A stretch of DNA of 64,000 bases from Alteromonas indica (GTDB taxonomy: Bacteria > Pseudomonadota > Gammaproteobacteria > Enterobacterales > Alteromonadaceae), in contig PYVY01000007.1 of the NCBI GenBank assembly GCA_003056425.1, positions 124,001-188,000 of the forward strand, given 5' to 3'. The translations under genes and the position numbers were made by a program. This document shows, one piece after another, positions 20,274-29,530 of this stretch (positions are counted from its first letter, which is position 1; each line of letters opens with the position of its first letter). Below the pieces are notes generated by a model, which saw only the letters and a program-made list of their open reading frames with translations, was not told the DNA's origin and searched no databases.

Positions 20274-20966
20274 ATGTCGCACGACGCTTTTTCTGCCGAT
20301 ATTTTGCATAGTGCTCCCGCGCCAGGTTTGCCTGATGGCGATGACGCATTATATGAACGTATCGCGGCTGATCTGCAACAGCAGGGGTTTAGTGTGCAGC
20401 ATAATGCATTACCCGCAGCCATGACCAGCGCCTTATATCAATATCAGCGCGAATTAAGTCATGAGTATTTTGCCGAAGCCGGGATAGGCCGAAAACAAAA
20501 GTTTCATAAAAATGAGGCTGTACGTACCGATAAAGTATGTTGGATAGATGGCACCAGTTCAACCGGTGACATCTGGTTGCAATGGTGCGCGGCTTTGCAG
20601 CGCTATCTTAATCGACGCCTGTTTATGGGTTTGTTTTCCTTTGAAAGCCACTTCGCCCATTATCGGCCGGGCGATTTTTATAAGCGCCACATGGACGCGT
20701 TTCGCGGTGAATCTAATCGGGTGCTGTCGCTGGTGACGTATTTAAACCCCGAATGGCAGCCACAGTATGGTGGCGAGTTGGTGATTTACCGCGATGCCGA
20801 AGATACCACCGGTATCTCGGTAACGCCGGCCTTAGGCACAGTGGTATTGTTTTTGAGTGAAAGCTTTCCCCATGAAGTAAAACCGGCTAGTACGGACCGC
20901 TATTCAATTGCAGGCTGGTTCCGGGTGAATACCAGCATTAATAATAAAGTTGACCCGCCTAAATAA
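20274..20966 (+). CDS. 2OG-Fe(II) oxygenase
   Basis: A 230-residue prolyl-4-hydroxylase-like dioxygenase. I chose ATG 20274 because an AGGA site lies six bases upstream; a TTG two codons earlier has no proper site. The iron ligands are visible as His139 and Asp141 (RHMDAF) and His200 (FPHEVKP), with the 2-oxoglutarate-binding arginine at 209 in DRYSIAGWFRV. Such enzymes hydroxylate proteins or small molecules using oxygen and 2-oxoglutarate. The target is not evident. It converges with the minus-strand hybrid kinase, with only eight bases between the two genes. Confidence 0.92.
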   Translation: MSHDAFSADILHSAPAPGLPDGDDALYERIAADLQQQGFSVQHNALPAAMTSALYQYQRELSHEYFAEAGIGRKQKFHKNEAVRTDKVCWIDGTSSTGDIWLQWCAALQRYLNRRLFMGLFSFESHFAHYRPGDFYKRHMDAFRGESNRVLSLVTYLNPEWQPQYGGELVIYRDAEDTTGISVTPALGTVVLFLSESFPHEVKPASTDRYSIAGWFRVNTSINNKVDPPK

Positions 20967-20974
20967 CTGCTGGG

Positions 20975-23900
20975 CTAATCAGGCAGTAGATCAATAGCGG
21001 TGGTATAGTCGAGTTGACCGATAGCCCGGCAAATTTCCCGGGCTTTGGTTTCTCCCAGACGTTCATTGAGGGTTGGTCGATAACGTTCGATATCGCTTTG
21101 GCGTAGATAACTGCGCTTTTTCAGACGTGCCTTTAACTCCGTCAGGTCGGTTAGTGGTGCCATCGCTCTGCTGTCATCTGCAGGGGGCAAATGAGCCTGA
21201 CAGTACTTTAATGTTTTTACTACCTGGCTGAGCTCTTCTGCAATAGGTATAACAGAAATGGCGTGGCCTTTGGCGGCTTGCCGTTCTGCTTCAGCAGCCA
21301 TCTGCCCTAGCCGAGAAGCGCCAATCGTCATAGCCAGCCCTTTCAGCGAGTGTAATTGAGTATGGATATCAGCGCTGCGTGGGTCCAGCCCATAATAAGG
21401 CTGCGAGGGTAGGTCGTACTCTTCTATAAAGTGCGCAATCAATTGACGATAGCCAGTTACCGATCCGCCCATACGACGCATGACCGCGGCAATATCAAAC
21501 CCAGGTAATAGTTGGCGTAATTGTTTATGCAATGTCTTGTCGGCCTGGCCCAGCACCGGAACAGTGGTAAACGGCTTATCTTTGTAAATGGCTTTGTGCT
21601 TTAAACTGCGCAGCAAGGTTTGTAATAGTACTTTACGGTCTACAGGCTTCGGTATATGCGCATCCATGCCTACATCAATAACCCGCTGTCGGTCCTGTTC
21701 AAGGACTGCTGCGGACATGGCAATAATAGGTATATCAGCCAGCTCAGGTTGTTTACGCAAGGCCACTGTAGTGCTGTAGCCGTCCATTTCTGGCATTTGT
21801 AAGTCCATTAAAATCACATCAATAGGGTGCGCCGCGACCTGTTGCAACGCCTCAGCACCGCTGCCCGCCAGTATCACTGTAAACCCAATGCTGCCCAACA
21901 ATTGTTCAGCTACGTATTGATTTGTTTCATTGTCCTCAACCACCAAAGCGGTACAGGCAGGAAAATATAAACTATTTAGGCGTTTATCGGCCGGCCTCGG
22001 TTTACCCTTATCAATAAGGGAAACAATAGCGCGCTCCAGATCGCTAGGGAGAAAGGGGGCAAATACCCACACAGAGGGTAAATTCAAAATCACATCGCTG
22101 GTTTGTAGCTGATTGTTTTCGGCAGCACCAATAAACACACAGCCATACCTGATATCGGCCACCGCTGACGACGCCAGTAGACGCGCCACGGTTGCCCTTA
22201 ATGCTGTTGGGCCTAAGGCACTGATATCCATAATCAGAACGTCACATGCTGGTAGTTGATGCGTTGCAAAATCATGCAGCGGTAAGGCGTTGATTACTTT
22301 ACACCCGATTCTATCGCTATAACCGGTTATGGTAGGCATTGCACCGGTAGGGGCGATTAAACAAACCTGCAAATTTTTGTCGGTTAAGCCGCTAGGCCAG
22401 GATGGCGGAATATGGGCTGGCATAGACAAAACAAAGTGACTGCCTTTGTCAGGAACGCTAGTGCCGCTAAGCTTACCCCCTAATAAAGCTGCCAGCTTTG
22501 CCGATATCGACAAGCCCAGGCCACTACCGCCGAACCGACGGCTGATGGAATTATCGGCTTGCGAGAAGGCTTTAAACAGCGCGGACATTTTTGCTTCGAC
22601 AATACCAATACCGGTGTCTATAACATGAAATTCAATCTGTTGAGTTTGACCAACGGTCCGCGCGCTAACCCGTACATTGATACTACCGCATTCGGTGAAC
22701 TTAACCGCATTACCTATTAGATTGGTTAAAATCTGTTTAAGGCGCATAGGATCGGAAATGATCCAACGCGGACTTTGCTTATCAAACTCGCACGTCAGCA
22801 CCAGTCCTTTGTTGATAGCACTGGCGGTATATAACTGCGCCACTTCCGACAGTACCTGACTCACATCAAACGTTTCCCGCGAGACATCCAGTTTGCCCGC
22901 CTCCAGCTTAGAGTAGTCAAGAATATCGTTTAAAATACATAACAGTGAGTGTGAGGAGGCTTGAACTTTGTTCAGGTATTCACGCTGCTTGGTGCCTAAC
23001 TCCATGTCTAAGACCAAGTCGGTCAGGGCTAAAACCGCATTCATGGGGGTACGTATTTCATGACTCATATTGGCTAAAAATTCTGACTTAGCCTGATTTG
23101 CCTGCTGCGCCTCGTCCCGGGTTTTCACCAGATTATCCTGCAGCTTACGCAAGGGGCTGATATCCAGAAAGCTACCCATAAACCGTTGAACCGTGCTGTT
23201 AGCTGGTAACGCCAATACACTATATTGGGCCATCAGCCATACCCATTTACCACTAGCATGATAAAATCTGAACTGCAGAGGGCTGCTTACCGCGCCGGCA
23301 TCTTTGGCCGCATAATGACGGGTAAATAAATGGCGCAGGTGGCTCGTCACCCGCTTACGGTCTTCTGGATGCACTTTGTGCAACAGGGCCAGTGGACCGA
23401 AATGATGGACCAGATTCTCCGCGTAGCCTGTAATATGGCTAAACCGGGCATTAACGAAACTGGGGCTCATGGCCTTGGAGTCAAATACAAACACACCGGC
23501 TATAGAGGCATTAAATGCTTGTTTTAAAAAAACGTCGCTATCAGTTGTCGCCGCTAAGCCTGGCTCGGGCCGCTTTGCCCGCCGATTTAACAGGACCGCA
23601 ACCCGTTGGCTGCCCACATGGTATAGCAGGGCGTGCTGATCCGCGATGGTAGCCGAGTTGTTTTCCACGCGGCCCGGGCTTAATTCACACACCTCATGGG
23701 CTGCAGGGGTAAATGCACAATGGCGCGCCCGCGCGACCAGTTCGGGGTACTGACTGAAAAACGGCATAGTAGGCGGGGTGGTGACCTTGGCGTTAGCGCA
23801 CAGTCGGCTGGCTGCGTCACTTTGCCATAGGGTAATAAATCCGGTGGGATTAAACTCAAGTACCCATAACGGTAACGCATTTAACCCTAAACTATTTACC

Positions 23901-24301
23901 GTCGGTGCAGATAATAAATGGCTATGGTCGTCAGCCTCCGGCGCTGATGAGATAGCCGCTGAATTAGCATTATTTTTTGCTAGCGCTGAATTACTAGCAG
24001 AACATTGCGCTGTGACCGGTTTACATCTATATAAAGTATATAGTTTAAAGAGGCTTGCTATCAGGACGAACAGCAATCCGCTAAAGGCCACTACCCAGGT
24101 CAGCGAGCCTGTATCTGCAACGATCTGAATAACCCGGTTCAGCCGTTCCAGCCCGCTGACCAGCATGACAAAAACAAAAACCGGGAATAACCATTTATGG
24201 TGGAGCGTCCTTTGGGGACCCCAAAGGAATTTAAAAACAAAGGGAATACAAAAGTACGTAAAGGCGATTATTAATTCTGTTAGTACTACAGGTGCACTCA
24301 T
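20975..24301 (-). CDS. Hybrid sensor histidine kinase with PAS, two receiver-like domains and HPt
   Basis: A 1108-residue membrane kinase. Three membrane helices lie in the first 95 residues. A spacer and PAS/PAC region (about 250-395) follow, then HisKA with His414 in NMSHEIRTPMN, and an ATPase domain with NLIGNAVKFTE, DTGIGI and GGSGLGLSIS. A degenerate receiver (about 640-765) follows and keeps an aspartate in LIMDISALGP. A true receiver has Asp833 in LMDLQMPEMDG, and an HPt domain has His984 in HSLKGLAM. The relay logic is HK to REC to HPt, then to an external receiver. The GGDEF response regulator transcribed divergently 157 bases away is the obvious candidate partner. Confidence 0.93.
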   Translation of the reverse strand: MSAPVVLTELIIAFTYFCIPFVFKFLWGPQRTLHHKWLFPVFVFVMLVSGLERLNRVIQIVADTGSLTWVVAFSGLLFVLIASLFKLYTLYRCKPVTAQCSASNSALAKNNANSAAISSAPEADDHSHLLSAPTVNSLGLNALPLWVLEFNPTGFITLWQSDAASRLCANAKVTTPPTMPFFSQYPELVARARHCAFTPAAHEVCELSPGRVENNSATIADQHALLYHVGSQRVAVLLNRRAKRPEPGLAATTDSDVFLKQAFNASIAGVFVFDSKAMSPSFVNARFSHITGYAENLVHHFGPLALLHKVHPEDRKRVTSHLRHLFTRHYAAKDAGAVSSPLQFRFYHASGKWVWLMAQYSVLALPANSTVQRFMGSFLDISPLRKLQDNLVKTRDEAQQANQAKSEFLANMSHEIRTPMNAVLALTDLVLDMELGTKQREYLNKVQASSHSLLCILNDILDYSKLEAGKLDVSRETFDVSQVLSEVAQLYTASAINKGLVLTCEFDKQSPRWIISDPMRLKQILTNLIGNAVKFTECGSINVRVSARTVGQTQQIEFHVIDTGIGIVEAKMSALFKAFSQADNSISRRFGGSGLGLSISAKLAALLGGKLSGTSVPDKGSHFVLSMPAHIPPSWPSGLTDKNLQVCLIAPTGAMPTITGYSDRIGCKVINALPLHDFATHQLPACDVLIMDISALGPTALRATVARLLASSAVADIRYGCVFIGAAENNQLQTSDVILNLPSVWVFAPFLPSDLERAIVSLIDKGKPRPADKRLNSLYFPACTALVVEDNETNQYVAEQLLGSIGFTVILAGSGAEALQQVAAHPIDVILMDLQMPEMDGYSTTVALRKQPELADIPIIAMSAAVLEQDRQRVIDVGMDAHIPKPVDRKVLLQTLLRSLKHKAIYKDKPFTTVPVLGQADKTLHKQLRQLLPGFDIAAVMRRMGGSVTGYRQLIAHFIEEYDLPSQPYYGLDPRSADIHTQLHSLKGLAMTIGASRLGQMAAEAERQAAKGHAISVIPIAEELSQVVKTLKYCQAHLPPADDSRAMAPLTDLTELKARLKKRSYLRQSDIERYRPTLNERLGETKAREICRAIGQLDYTTAIDLLPD

Positions 24302-24458
24302 CGTGCCTCCAGTTTAAACTGGAAGGGGTGATAATTCAGGTGTATCGGTAAATGTGGTGTCATTGCAACTGATTGCTCATTTCCATATGGCATTGCTATA
24401 CAATAGTGTTAATTGGTGCACTTTGCTCACTTTTGCAATTGAAAAGTAGAGAAGCTCA

Positions 24459-25391
24459 ATGCCGCAACCACGCGCTAAAATACTTATTATAGATGACGAT
24501 ATCATTTCTGTCCGTCTCATCGCCGAGGCATTATCGCCCCAGTACGACGTTATCGTAGCAACCACCCCGGAAGAAGGCTTGCAACAGGCTAAAACTATCA
24601 GCCCGGAGTTGGTGTTGCTGGATGTGGTCATGCCCGATACCAGTGGTTTTGAGGTGTGTAGGGAACTAAAAAAGGACGAACTCACTCAGTCAATCCCCGT
24701 GATATTTGTTACCGCCCTGGACGCCGTCACCCAACAGGCTGAAGGGTTTGAGCTCGGGGCTGTCGATTATATAACAAAACCCGTTGAAGAGGCGATACTC
24801 AAGGCCAGAGTCCGGGCCCATACCCGTTTATACCGGCAAACCTTGCAACTGGCCTCGTTGGCCGCCACCGATCCTCTTACCGGATTGGCAAACAGACGTA
24901 AATTTGATGAAACGATTATCCATGAAATAAGCCATTGCCAGCGAGAGCAACAGTGCTTGTCATTGCTGATTATTGATATTGACGATTTTAAATCTTACAA
25001 CGACAACTATGGGCACGGGCGGGGCGACGATTGCCTGGTATTCGTGGCAAAAACCCTAACGCACTGTGCCCGCCGTGCTACCGACCTCGTCAGCCGGCTG
25101 GGCGGCGAAGAATTTGGCGTAATTTTAACTGGCACAGAAGCCCGCGGGGCAGAGGAAGTGGCTGCTGAAATCATTGCCTGCTTTAATCATCAGCAATACG
25201 AGCATAATTATGCTTCGCAACATTCTTATTTAACGGTAAGTATAGGTATTTGTACCACAGACTTCAGCTTGTTGTCCGCGCCTATCCCGAACGAACGCAC
25301 AATGGTGGATTGTGCCGACAAGGCACTTTATCGAGCTAAAAACAGCGGACGGAATCGGTTTTGCTGCAATGCCTGGCCGGACGAAATCTGA
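24459..25391 (+). CDS. Response regulator with GGDEF diguanylate cyclase domain
   Basis: A 310-residue regulator. The receiver domain (about 5-125) has IIDDD and phosphoacceptor Asp55 in LLDVVMPDTSG. The GGDEF domain (about 140-305) has the active-site GGEEF at 215-219, preceded by an intact RATD inhibitory site five residues upstream, so it should make c-di-GMP and be subject to product inhibition. The domain order is like that of WspR and PleD-type cyclases. It is divergent from the hybrid kinase and leads into the REC-TPR gene on the same strand. I infer that phosphorylation by the neighbouring kinase switches on c-di-GMP synthesis. Confidence 0.94.
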   Translation: MPQPRAKILIIDDDIISVRLIAEALSPQYDVIVATTPEEGLQQAKTISPELVLLDVVMPDTSGFEVCRELKKDELTQSIPVIFVTALDAVTQQAEGFELGAVDYITKPVEEAILKARVRAHTRLYRQTLQLASLAATDPLTGLANRRKFDETIIHEISHCQREQQCLSLLIIDIDDFKSYNDNYGHGRGDDCLVFVAKTLTHCARRATDLVSRLGGEEFGVILTGTEARGAEEVAAEIIACFNHQQYEHNYASQHSYLTVSIGICTTDFSLLSAPIPNERTMVDCADKALYRAKNSGRNRFCCNAWPDEI

Positions 25392-25567
25392 ACCGGCTTT
25401 TTATTCCTTTTCGCGGCCGGTAATGATACCGTAAATTCAGCAAAGGATAAGACAAAGCGAGCTCTTCCCAACGTAGTCGGTAGCGTGTTTTCAACAGGCT
25501 TCCAGGCTCCCGCTTTATTACCGTTGGGCGTGGCAGGATTAACCACAGTAAAGTGTGAACAGTTGTA

Positions 25568-27280
25568 ATGGAAAGATTTCCCCCCTTAACCCCCGATAGC
25601 GAGCTTCGCATTTTGATTATCGATAATCAGGGGTTGGTACATGATCAGGTCACCTCGGCGTTAAGAGAAATTAATATAACGAAAGTGAGCAGTGCACTTA
25701 ACGCCTTTCACGCAGTACGGATGTGCGAGCAGCATACCTTCGACTTTATCCTCATCGCGTTTAATATCAGCCACGATAAAGATGGCTTTCACCTACTTGA
25801 AGAGCTACGGCACAACAATCATATTACGCAGAAGACGACGGTAATATTTTTAAGTGCTGAAACCAGCCCCGAGTTGGTCAATTGCATTGTAGAAATGCAG
25901 CCGGATGACTTTTGGGTTAAGCCACTGGACCGTAAACGTATTGAAGCGCGTTTGGTGTATTTGCTTTCTATCCGCAAAAAACTTCATAAATTATTGCATT
26001 GTTTGCACCAGCGCGATTTCTCCGCAGCGATTTACCATGCCCAGCGTCAGTTGCTGGATACCGGTTTAAGTGAGTTTCACCCGCGTTTGAAACGAATAAT
26101 TGGTGACTGTCTGATGCAGTTGCGGGAGTACGCCGAGGCAGAAGCATATTATCTATCACTGCTTAACACTTATGATTATGCCTGGATACACATAGGGCTG
26201 GTTAAAGCGTTGTTAAGGCAGGATCAGACTGATACAGCGGAACCGATGATGGAAGACTTGCTGGGCCGGCGCGATACACAATTCCAAGTTCTTGATTTAC
26301 TGGCCCAATACCATCTCGAAAATGAACAGTATGAGCAGGCCTATGAACATATTAAGCAAGCCAGCCAACTGGCGCCACGCAATATAGAGCGGAATAAAAA
26401 GCTATGGGATTTGGCCCGCCTTAACCATGATAAGGTGGGGCAGTTAACCGCAGTGCAGAATATGGCCCGCTATGCTAAAAACTCTATTCACGATTCTCCC
26501 CAACTGGGCTTGAACGTGGTCCGTGCCACGGTAGATTTAGCCACCGGGCTGGCGCAGCCTGAAGCTGAAAAACTGCTGAAAAAAGTAGAGCAGGATCTTG
26601 ATCTGCTCGGGCAAAGTAAAGCCACTGGCGCGCAGTTTGAAGAGCAATTATCAGTGATACGCGCCCGCATGCTTTGTTTGCGTAACGACAAACAGGGCGC
26701 ACAACACATCATGAACCAGCAAAAACCTGAACTTCATGGGATGTCTATGGAAGATAACCTGGATAAAATGAAAGCGTTTCATGAACTAGGTATGAAAGAA
26801 CATTGTTTATCCCTGCTTGACAAGCTACGTTCGCAAATAGAAGGCGATACCTTTTCCAGTCAGGTGGTAGATGAGTATCTTAAACAGGAATCTATTGAGC
26901 GGCGGGAAATTAGCTTCACTACCAAAGAACTGAAGGAAATGGCGGCGGTTAACTATAAAGAAAACCGCATGCAGCCTGCCTATAATAACTTACGCCAAGC
27001 GTTGACACTGTCACCACAGAATCGGCAAATTGCCTTTAGTTTGCTAAAAGTGCTGGTGCAGCTAGCGCACAAAGAAGCTTTGACGAATGGCCAGGTGGAG
27101 ACGATGCAGCAGGCGGCTATGTTGTTATGCAACACGGAACTTCCGGCTGGCCAGCTGAAAAAGCGCGAAGAATATTTCGCGCTACTGAAGATAGACCCAG
27201 CGGCACTTTACCGAGAGCAAGCGGGCGCCGCTGCGCCCGGTTTAGCCGCAGGCGCCGCCAGCGCCCTCACAAAGTCTTGA
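25568..27280 (+). CDS. Receiver-like/TPR protein lacking the phosphoacceptor aspartate
   Basis: A 570-residue protein. The first 130 residues have the receiver fold, with the conserved lysine in DDFWVKPLD and the switch residues IFLSAETSPE. At the phosphorylation position, where most receivers have D-x-x-M-P, it reads IAFNISHDKDG, so the acceptor aspartate is replaced by alanine; the acidic pocket is also reduced (IIDNQ). The rest (about 140-545) is built of TPR-like helical repeats. Related REC-TPR proteins occur in Vibrio and Shewanella relatives, where the same loop is also unusual. It probably works as a phosphorylation-independent adaptor. Its 3' end overlaps the convergent DUF2252 gene by 73 bases. 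Confidence 0.82.
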   Translation: MERFPPLTPDSELRILIIDNQGLVHDQVTSALREINITKVSSALNAFHAVRMCEQHTFDFILIAFNISHDKDGFHLLEELRHNNHITQKTTVIFLSAETSPELVNCIVEMQPDDFWVKPLDRKRIEARLVYLLSIRKKLHKLLHCLHQRDFSAAIYHAQRQLLDTGLSEFHPRLKRIIGDCLMQLREYAEAEAYYLSLLNTYDYAWIHIGLVKALLRQDQTDTAEPMMEDLLGRRDTQFQVLDLLAQYHLENEQYEQAYEHIKQASQLAPRNIERNKKLWDLARLNHDKVGQLTAVQNMARYAKNSIHDSPQLGLNVVRATVDLATGLAQPEAEKLLKKVEQDLDLLGQSKATGAQFEEQLSVIRARMLCLRNDKQGAQHIMNQQKPELHGMSMEDNLDKMKAFHELGMKEHCLSLLDKLRSQIEGDTFSSQVVDEYLKQESIERREISFTTKELKEMAAVNYKENRMQPAYNNLRQALTLSPQNRQIAFSLLKVLVQLAHKEALTNGQVETMQQAAMLLCNTELPAGQLKKREEYFALLKIDPAALYREQAGAAAPGLAAGAASALTKS

Positions 27281-28596
27281 TAATCTTGCTGGACCTGCCG
27301 GGCGTATTGCCAGGCGGTGTCTAACAGCTGCGCTTCACATCCTGGCAACTGTTCGGCGACCAGATGTTCAAAACGGGCTGAACGACGATCGCCACGGGCA
27401 TGCGCCAGCGCGAGGGCCTGAGCACACCATTGGGCATACTCATCAAACCCGCCACCGACACTTTTGTGTCCTAAAGTCACATCCTCAGGATCGATACCCA
27501 CCCGGGCGTGGTGGCGCGAGCGAATTAGGTAGTGGTGTTTTTGCCAGTAGGCTTCATCCAGAAGTAAGTCCGGTTTGCGCTGCATTTTGCGCTGGCAGCG
27601 CGCGGTTAGGTGAGCCGGGTTTAACCGGTTGACCGGGGCTAAATCGGTAAAGTAGTACAAGGGCGCCGCTTCGCGTTGTTGCTTTACCTCTACTATGTGG
27701 CAACGGGCAAAGCTATCTGCATTATGAGGTTTGGCCGGTCCTACCAAAAAATAGTAACGCGCAACATTCAGTGAACCGGTGCCCGCATCGTTACGTTGCA
27801 CAATATCTATCACTTCGTCATCCATATAAGGGGCAAAGGCCTCTTCGATTTCTTTGTAGCGGTGCCGGGCCAGCGGCGTAAATTTTTCAGTTTTACGAAT
27901 AAAACGCAGTCCCTCGTCACTCATATAGATGGCTTTTGCCAATGCACTTTTGGTGGTGAACTCGCTACCACCGGCGGCCCGCCGGCATGCTTTGTCATAA
28001 TGTTTTGCCAACCGCGTACCAGGCTCCACCGACTCGAGTGCGCTATTTATCAACGGAGGGTTATCTACTAAACGCCGACAGGTCTCAATATAATGGCGGA
28101 TAAATCCTGCCATGGCCTGTTTGATTTCGGCTTCATTGACTACCGGCTTATTGCTGTTATTTTTGCTGTGCGTGTAATGGGCCTGTTTAATACCCTGCGC
28201 GTAATCGCCGGCCAAAGCTAATGAGGTTAAAAAGCGCATTATATCCCAGCCTGCGTATCCCACACAGGCGTCATCAAAATCGTTGGGGGCAAAAATAACC
28301 GTATCCCCATGTGAGCCTTCTTCGGTAATAAATCCAAAATTAGAGACATGGCAGTCACCTACCACGCACGTTAAAGGCAGGGCGTCCAGGCAGGCCGGCA
28401 TACGTAGGTTGCCCGCTGCTAAGTCAGCATAAAACACCTGGGCGCTACCGCGGTAAAACGCAAAAGGGTTATCTGCCATCTTATTGTGCTTGTCCGCCAA
28501 TGGACTGGGCGCATGACCATCTACCCGTTTAATGTGCTGGTGCACAAACTGACATCTTGTCATCGTGGTGTCATTGTTGTTTGTTTCACTGTTCAT
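27208..28596 (-). CDS. DUF2252 family protein
   Basis: A 462-residue protein of the DUF2252 family, distantly related to protein-kinase-like and aminoglycoside-phosphotransferase folds. Hallmarks are NPFAFYRGSAQVFYADLA near the start, VVGDCHVSNFGF, and FAPNDFDDACVGYAGWDI, which resemble the catalytic HGDxxxxN and DFDD motifs of small-molecule kinases. The biochemical activity is not established. The C-terminus is Ala/Pro-rich (about 15 residues) and is encoded within the overlap with the convergent REC-TPR gene. A GGAG site lies about 13 bases before the ATG. Confidence 0.88.
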   Translation of the reverse strand: MNSETNNNDTTMTRCQFVHQHIKRVDGHAPSPLADKHNKMADNPFAFYRGSAQVFYADLAAGNLRMPACLDALPLTCVVGDCHVSNFGFITEEGSHGDTVIFAPNDFDDACVGYAGWDIMRFLTSLALAGDYAQGIKQAHYTHSKNNSNKPVVNEAEIKQAMAGFIRHYIETCRRLVDNPPLINSALESVEPGTRLAKHYDKACRRAAGGSEFTTKSALAKAIYMSDEGLRFIRKTEKFTPLARHRYKEIEEAFAPYMDDEVIDIVQRNDAGTGSLNVARYYFLVGPAKPHNADSFARCHIVEVKQQREAAPLYYFTDLAPVNRLNPAHLTARCQRKMQRKPDLLLDEAYWQKHHYLIRSRHHARVGIDPEDVTLGHKSVGGGFDEYAQWCAQALALAHARGDRRSARFEHLVAEQLPGCEAQLLDTAWQYARQVQQDYQDFVRALAAPAAKPGAAAPACSR

Positions 28597-28868
28597 TCGA
28601 TGTTTTGCTCCGTACCCTTGTATGCAGCGGGAATATCTGGCACGATTGTTCGTTCAATAAATCCGCTACAAAAAAACCTTTTAATCATAAATTTTGATTT
28701 AACTGTTCAACATTACCAATTATCATTTCATCCAACCGTTCGCTATTCTTATTACCAGTTGAACGGGACACGGTTCAAAACAAACCGTCTTAACGCAAAA
28801 TTCGTAACATTGGTGATTTTTACTTTTTGTAAAAACACACAATTAAATTAACCAGATGGAGATTAACA
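28597..28868. promoter_or_regulatory. Divergent regulatory region between DUF2252 gene and ahpC
   Basis: An AT-rich 272-base gap that must hold the ahpC promoter. ahpC is commonly under OxyR control, but I could not align a convincing four-part OxyR site, so this is an expectation and not an observation. A GATGGAGAT ribosome binding site lies just before ahpC. Confidence 0.4.
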
Positions 28869-29432
28869 ATGGCATTGATTAACACTGCTATCAAACCTTT
28901 CAAAGCAAACGCATTTAAAAACGGTGAGTTTGTTGAAGTAAGCAGCGAAGACATTAAAGGTAAATGGTCAGTATTCGTATTCTATCCGGCCGATTTTACT
29001 TTTGTATGCCCAACTGAGCTGGGTGATGTTGCAGACAAATATGAAGAATTGCAATCACGCGGTGTAGAAGTGTTCTCAGTATCTACTGACACACACTTTA
29101 CTCATGCTGCATGGCATCAGTCTTCAGACACCATCAACAAAATTAAGTTTGCGATGATTGGCGACCCAACAGGTGAAATTACACGCAACTTCGATTGTAT
29201 GCGTGAAAACATGGGTCTGGCTGACCGTGCAACATTTGTTGTTGACCCAGAAGGTATCGTTCAAGCAATGGAAATTACCTCTGAAGGTATTGGCCGTGAT
29301 GCAGAAGACCTGGTACGTAAAGTGAAAGCTGCACAATATGTTGCTTCTCACCCAGGTGAAGTTTGCCCAGCGAAATGGAAAGAAGGCGAAGAAACTCTTG
29401 CTCCTTCACTTGACCTGGTTGGCAAAATTTAA
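28869..29432 (+). CDS. ahpC: Alkyl hydroperoxide reductase subunit C (peroxiredoxin)
   Basis: AhpC is a typical 2-Cys peroxiredoxin that reduces hydrogen peroxide, organic hydroperoxides and peroxynitrite in the cytoplasm. The 187-residue length matches E. coli. The peroxidatic Cys47 lies in FTFVCPTEL, and the resolving Cys166 in GEVCPAKW. ahpF follows after 98 bases that contain a strong stem-loop. Codon use looks optimised for high expression compared with flanking genes, as expected for an abundant enzyme. Confidence 0.98.
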   Translation: MALINTAIKPFKANAFKNGEFVEVSSEDIKGKWSVFVFYPADFTFVCPTELGDVADKYEELQSRGVEVFSVSTDTHFTHAAWHQSSDTINKIKFAMIGDPTGEITRNFDCMRENMGLADRATFVVDPEGIVQAMEITSEGIGRDAEDLVRKVKAAQYVASHPGEVCPAKWKEGEETLAPSLDLVGKI

Positions 29433-29475
29433 CCAGAAGTCAGGAACAACTAGATAGGTATTTATCTGTCTATTA

Positions 29476-29498
29476 GGTGCAAGCATAGTGCTTGCACC
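29476..29498 (+). promoter_or_regulatory. Stem-loop between ahpC and ahpF
   Basis: A perfect 10-bp stem (GGTGCAAGCA pairing with TGCTTGCACC) with a TAG loop and no following T-run. It probably protects the 3' end of an ahpC-only transcript or slows readthrough, which would give more AhpC than AhpF. Confidence 0.6.
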
Positions 29499-29530
29499 TG
29501 TCACTCACTCAATCAAGAGGCAGAATCGAC

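Noticed and set aside
28681..28800. An OxyR binding site before ahpC
   Set aside because: No alignment to the four-part ATAG/CTAT pattern was good enough to report.
28486..28851. A 121-codon open frame upstream of ahpC
   Set aside because: It overlaps the start of the DUF2252 gene and the ahpC promoter region and shows no family features.
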